From Mariluticola halotolerans (GTDB lineage Bacteria > Pseudomonadota > Alphaproteobacteria > Rhizobiales > Devosiaceae), in assembly GCF_021611515.1 (NCBI RefSeq), contig NZ_CP090960.1:2170001-2234000 (forward strand): 64,000 nt of DNA. The letters run 5' to 3'. Both the position numbers and the translations under genes were made by a program. The notes under the pieces are model-generated. The model saw nothing but the letters and a program-made list of their open reading frames with translations, had not been told where the DNA came from and did no database searches. Within the stretch, counting starts at the first letter, position 1. Each line of letters starts with the position of its first letter. Positions 61,431 through 64,000 of the stretch are shown here, piece after piece.

Positions 61431-62594
61431 ATGCGTTTCGGTCTCGACCTTGCCCCGCAGATGCGGGTTTATGGTGCGTTTTTCATCTATTCACTGGCGC
61501 TGGGCGGGCTTTACCCGCGCATTGGCGACCTGCAGCTGGCCATGGGTGTGCGCGAAGGTGCCCTTGGGCTGGCGCTGACGGGCGGTGGCATTGGCACAAT
61601 GATTTCACTGACCTTTGCCAGCCCGGTCCTTGACAGGCTCGGTTACCGGCGCACCCTCACCCTTGGCATTATCCTGCTCGGCATGATCATTGCGACCGCC
61701 AGCTTTGCCACCGGCCCTGCCATGCTGTTCGGCATCCTGTTTTTCATGGGCCTGACAATCGGGGCGATTGAAGTGGTCGCCAATGTGGAGGCCGACCGGA
61801 CCGAACATCTCGTTGGGCGGCGCATCATGAACCGCTGTCATGCCTTCTGGAGTTTCGGCTTTTTCTCCGCCGGCATGATCGGGGCTTTTGCCAAGCAGGC
61901 CGGGGTCAGCCCGCAACTGCATTTGCTGGGCATGGTGCCGATCATTGCGGTGGGTGTGGTGCTCATGCTGGGCCGGATGACCCCGGCCGCCGCCCGCCTG
62001 CATGCCGCCAGCCAGGCGAAAGCGCCCCGGTTTGCCGTGCCCAGCTTTGACATCATGGCGCTGGTTGCCCTGTCGCTTTCTGCCATGTTCCTTGAGGGCG
62101 CGGGGGCCGACTGGTCGGTGATTTTCATGCGCGATATTTTTGCCGCCGCCCCCTTCGTCAACGGGCTGGCCTTTGCCGTGGGCGCGCTGGCCCAGGCATT
62201 GGCACGGTTTTTTGCCGATGGCTATATCGAGCGGTTCGGCCCGGTGGCCGTTGCGCGCACCCTCATTCTCACCCTTGGGGCCGGCGCGGTGATCATCACC
62301 ACCGCTTCTCACCCCTATATCGCGCTTTTCGGCTTTGCCCTTGCTGGATTGGGCACCAGCGCGATTTTCCCGCTCGCCATGTCAGCCGCCGCCCAACGCA
62401 CGGACCGGCCCGCTGCCATCAATGTCGCCGCGCTGGCGCAATTGTCGTTTGTCGCCTTTTTGATCGGCCCGCCCCTGCTGGGCTTTGTCGCCGAACATTA
62501 CGGGCTGCGTATGGCTTTCGGAATCTGTTTGCCCCTCGTCGTTCTCAGCTGGTTCTCGATCGGGTCATTACGCCCAAAGGCGGCTGATGACTGA
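61431..62594 (+). CDS. MFS transporter
   Basis: The 387-aa protein (start ATG 61431, MRFGLDLAPQMRVYGAFFI) has twelve hydrophobic helices, a loop DRLGYRRTLTLG (about 66-77) after the second helix and the pattern MNRCHAFWSFGFFSAGMIG (about 135-153). The latter is typical of YbjJ/FucP-like members. The substrate is unknown. Its stop codon overlaps the mmcB start by eight bases. Confidence 0.85.
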   Translation: MRFGLDLAPQMRVYGAFFIYSLALGGLYPRIGDLQLAMGVREGALGLALTGGGIGTMISLTFASPVLDRLGYRRTLTLGIILLGMIIATASFATGPAMLFGILFFMGLTIGAIEVVANVEADRTEHLVGRRIMNRCHAFWSFGFFSAGMIGAFAKQAGVSPQLHLLGMVPIIAVGVVLMLGRMTPAAARLHAASQAKAPRFAVPSFDIMALVALSLSAMFLEGAGADWSVIFMRDIFAAAPFVNGLAFAVGALAQALARFFADGYIERFGPVAVARTLILTLGAGAVIITTASHPYIALFGFALAGLGTSAIFPLAMSAAAQRTDRPAAINVAALAQLSFVAFLIGPPLLGFVAEHYGLRMAFGICLPLVVLSWFSIGSLRPKAADD

Positions 62595-63048
62595 GCTTCC
62601 GCCCATTGTTGATAGAAGGCAATCCGCCACAGCGCTGCGGGTGCAGCGGGGGGTCATGCGGTTCCTTCGGGCCCGTTATGATCTGTGCTGTTATGCGGAA
62701 GTGCCGCTCGCCAATGGGCGGCGCGCCGATGTGCTGGCGGTTGGACCCAAGGGGCAAATCTGGATTATCGAGATCAAATCCAGCCTTGAGGATTTCCGGG
62801 TCGACAGCAAATGGCCCGAATACAAGGCATTCTGCGACCGGTTTTTCTTTGCCAAACCGCCGGAACTGGAAGCGGAAATCTTCCCCGAATTTGAAGGGTT
62901 GATCGTGGCCGACGGGCACGGGGCGGACATTTTGCGTGATGCGCTGGATGACCCCCTGCCTGCGGCACGGCGCAAGGCGATGATGCTGAAGCTGACCCGG
63001 CTGGGGGCCGACCGGATCCATGCCCTGATGGATCCGGGTCCCGCCTAG
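62587..63048 (+). CDS. mmcB: MmcB family DNA repair protein
   Basis: The 153-aa protein has the MmcB PD-(D/E)XK-like nuclease fold: VPLANGRRADVLAVGPKGQ, IWIIEIKSSLEDFRVDSKW (the EIK catalytic motif, about 59-61) and LIVADGHGADILRD. I start at the ATG at 62587, since the open frame further upstream overlaps the MFS gene. MmcB is a conserved alphaproteobacterial SOS-related repair factor. It is translationally coupled with the MFS gene and convergent to the RNA hydrolase gene. Confidence 0.85.
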   Translation: MTELPPIVDRRQSATALRVQRGVMRFLRARYDLCCYAEVPLANGRRADVLAVGPKGQIWIIEIKSSLEDFRVDSKWPEYKAFCDRFFFAKPPELEAEIFPEFEGLIVADGHGADILRDALDDPLPAARRKAMMLKLTRLGADRIHALMDPGPA

Positions 63049-64000
63049 GCGGCGTTCTCGAGCGCCTTTTTGAGTGCCTGCATCAGTTCAAGCCGTTCGC
63101 GGTCGGTTTTCGCCTCATGCAGGTGCTGGCTCAGCTGAATGGTGAAATCGGAGAATTCATTATGCCAGTCGCGGCTGAACTGTACCGGATCGATCCGGCG
63201 GGCCAGCGGCTTGGTGACTTCACCGAGCCCCGAGGCGCGCAATTCAAAAGCGTCATCGAGCTGGGGCATGACCACCTGATCGCCGCCAATGCCTAAATGG
63301 ATCAGTGCTTCCCGCATGGCGTTGCGGCCCTTGTCCTCGCCATGGGTGAGAAAAATCGCGCCATGGGCGGGCAGGCGCTCGCGGATCCAGTCCATCAGTT
63401 CGGAATGATCGGCATGGGCGGAATAGTTGGAGATGGTGCGAATCGTGCCGCGGATGGGCACCAGTGAGCCGTGAATGCGCACTTCTTTGGCGCCGCCCTG
63501 AATAACCGAGCCGAGCGTGCCCGGCGCCTGATAACCGACAAACAGCACTGTGGCATCATGGCGGATCAGGTTATTGCGCAAATGATGCTTGATCCGGCCG
63601 GCATCGCACATGCCGGAGGCCGACATGATGATCGCGCCGCCCTTGATATTGTTGATGTCCTTTGATTCCTGCACACTCTCAACAATGCGGAAGCGATTGT
63701 CGGAGAACAATTCCTCGGCCCCGAGTTCCGTATCATCGAACATGCCGGCATATTTCTTGTAGACGCCGGTCACCTTGCGGGCCAGAGGCGAGTCGAGGAA
63801 AACCAGATGGGGGTTCACCTCGCCGCTTTTGATCAGATAGCCGATATCATGCAGCAATTCCTGCGAGCGCTCGACGGCAAAGGTGGGGATGACCAGATTG
63901 CCGCCGCGCTTTAAGGCGGCATTGATTTCGGTCTTTAAGGCCTCGCGGCGCTGGTTCAGCGTATAATCTTCGCGCTCCCGACCACCATAGGTGGATTCGG
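63045..64000 (-). CDS. MBL-fold beta-CASP RNA metallohydrolase (partial, N-terminus off the right edge)
   Basis: The C-terminal 317 residues are present; the open frame continues past position 64000 with ESTYGGREREDYTL, so the start lies outside the window. It shows the beta-CASP features: ESTYGGR, GNLVIPTFAVERSQELLHD, IIMSASGMCDAGRIKHHLR, VGYQAPGTLG, and the RMMBL segment with SNYSAHADHSELMDW and LTHGEDKGR. Such proteins are 5' exonucleases or endonucleases for RNA, related to RNase J and YSH1/CPSF. The His-rich HxHxDH motif lies outside the window. The stop overlaps that of mmcB by four bases. Confidence 0.88.
   Translation of the reverse strand, partial: ESTYGGREREDYTLNQRREALKTEINAALKRGGNLVIPTFAVERSQELLHDIGYLIKSGEVNPHLVFLDSPLARKVTGVYKKYAGMFDDTELGAEELFSDNRFRIVESVQESKDINNIKGGAIIMSASGMCDAGRIKHHLRNNLIRHDATVLFVGYQAPGTLGSVIQGGAKEVRIHGSLVPIRGTIRTISNYSAHADHSELMDWIRERLPAHGAIFLTHGEDKGRNAMREALIHLGIGGDQVVMPQLDDAFELRASGLGEVTKPLARRIDPVQFSRDWHNEFSDFTIQLSQHLHEAKTDRERLELMQALKKALENAA

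Overview
The window looks like chromosomal DNA of a high-GC alphaproteobacterium, most likely Hyphomicrobiales or a relative. The basis is MmcB and DUF1127 proteins, Hfa-type (CsgG/curli-like) anchor proteins, a FlbD-like Fis helix-turn-helix, Mur-like and Irr (ICE)-like operator sequences, and palindromic intergenic mosaics typical of that group. No phage, transposase, CRISPR array, tRNA or rRNA was found. All functional calls come from reading translated sequence; no database search was run.

Layout. 1-4072: a sialic-acid locus with a truncated TRAP binding protein, a FadR/GntR regulator, N-acetylneuraminate lyase, an SDR and a Gfo/Idh/MocA dehydrogenase. 4147-8661: an orphan CbiM-like permease under a cobalamin riboswitch, then a SitABCD-type Mn/Fe ABC importer with Mur-like boxes. 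8740-9507: a gene-free mosaic of palindromic repeats. 9508-13075: an ABC-F ATPase, and a TetR regulator with a zinc-binding-type dehydrogenase. 13122-15735: a MerR regulator and a Zn/Cd/Pb P-type ATPase whose promoter has the 19-bp spacer of MerR targets. 15886-23851: a putative surface-amyloid/anchor locus with an HfaB/CsgG lipoprotein, an HfaA-like protein, two tandem 240-aa secreted paralogs, a Fis-only regulator, a NarL-type response regulator, a small secreted protein and a hybrid histidine kinase.

23848-29343: a sugar ABC importer without its ATPase, a fused NanE-NanK protein and a HutC-type regulator. With the lyase at 1138 these supply sialic-acid breakdown from Neu5Ac to GlcNAc-6-phosphate. 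29512-34088: a ferric-siderophore ABC operon with a siderophore-interacting reductase, preceded by an Irr/ICE-like box. 34338-38168: a PAS-LuxR regulator divergent from thiolase and acetoacetyl-CoA synthetase. 38490-43058: a 23S rRNA uracil methyltransferase and a 1088-aa ammonium transporter fused to PAS, GGDEF and EAL domains.

43290-58754: an almost complete reductive pyrimidine catabolic regulon. It holds an ABC importer, dihydropyrimidinase, N-carbamoyl-beta-alanine hydrolase, beta-alanine aminotransferase, malonate-semialdehyde dehydrogenase, a RutR regulator, and PreA/PreT with a DUF3052 protein between them. Two matching palindromes, one ahead of each operon, probably bind the RutR-like protein. 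59019-64000: an RlpA-like protein, a DUF1127 protein, a LysR regulator, a degenerate receiver protein, an MFS transporter, MmcB and a truncated beta-CASP RNA metallohydrolase.

The best candidates for under-described biology are the duplicated Hfa/curli-like secretion locus with its own signalling genes, the Amt-PAS-GGDEF-EAL fusion, and the DUF3052 protein embedded in the dihydropyrimidine dehydrogenase operon.
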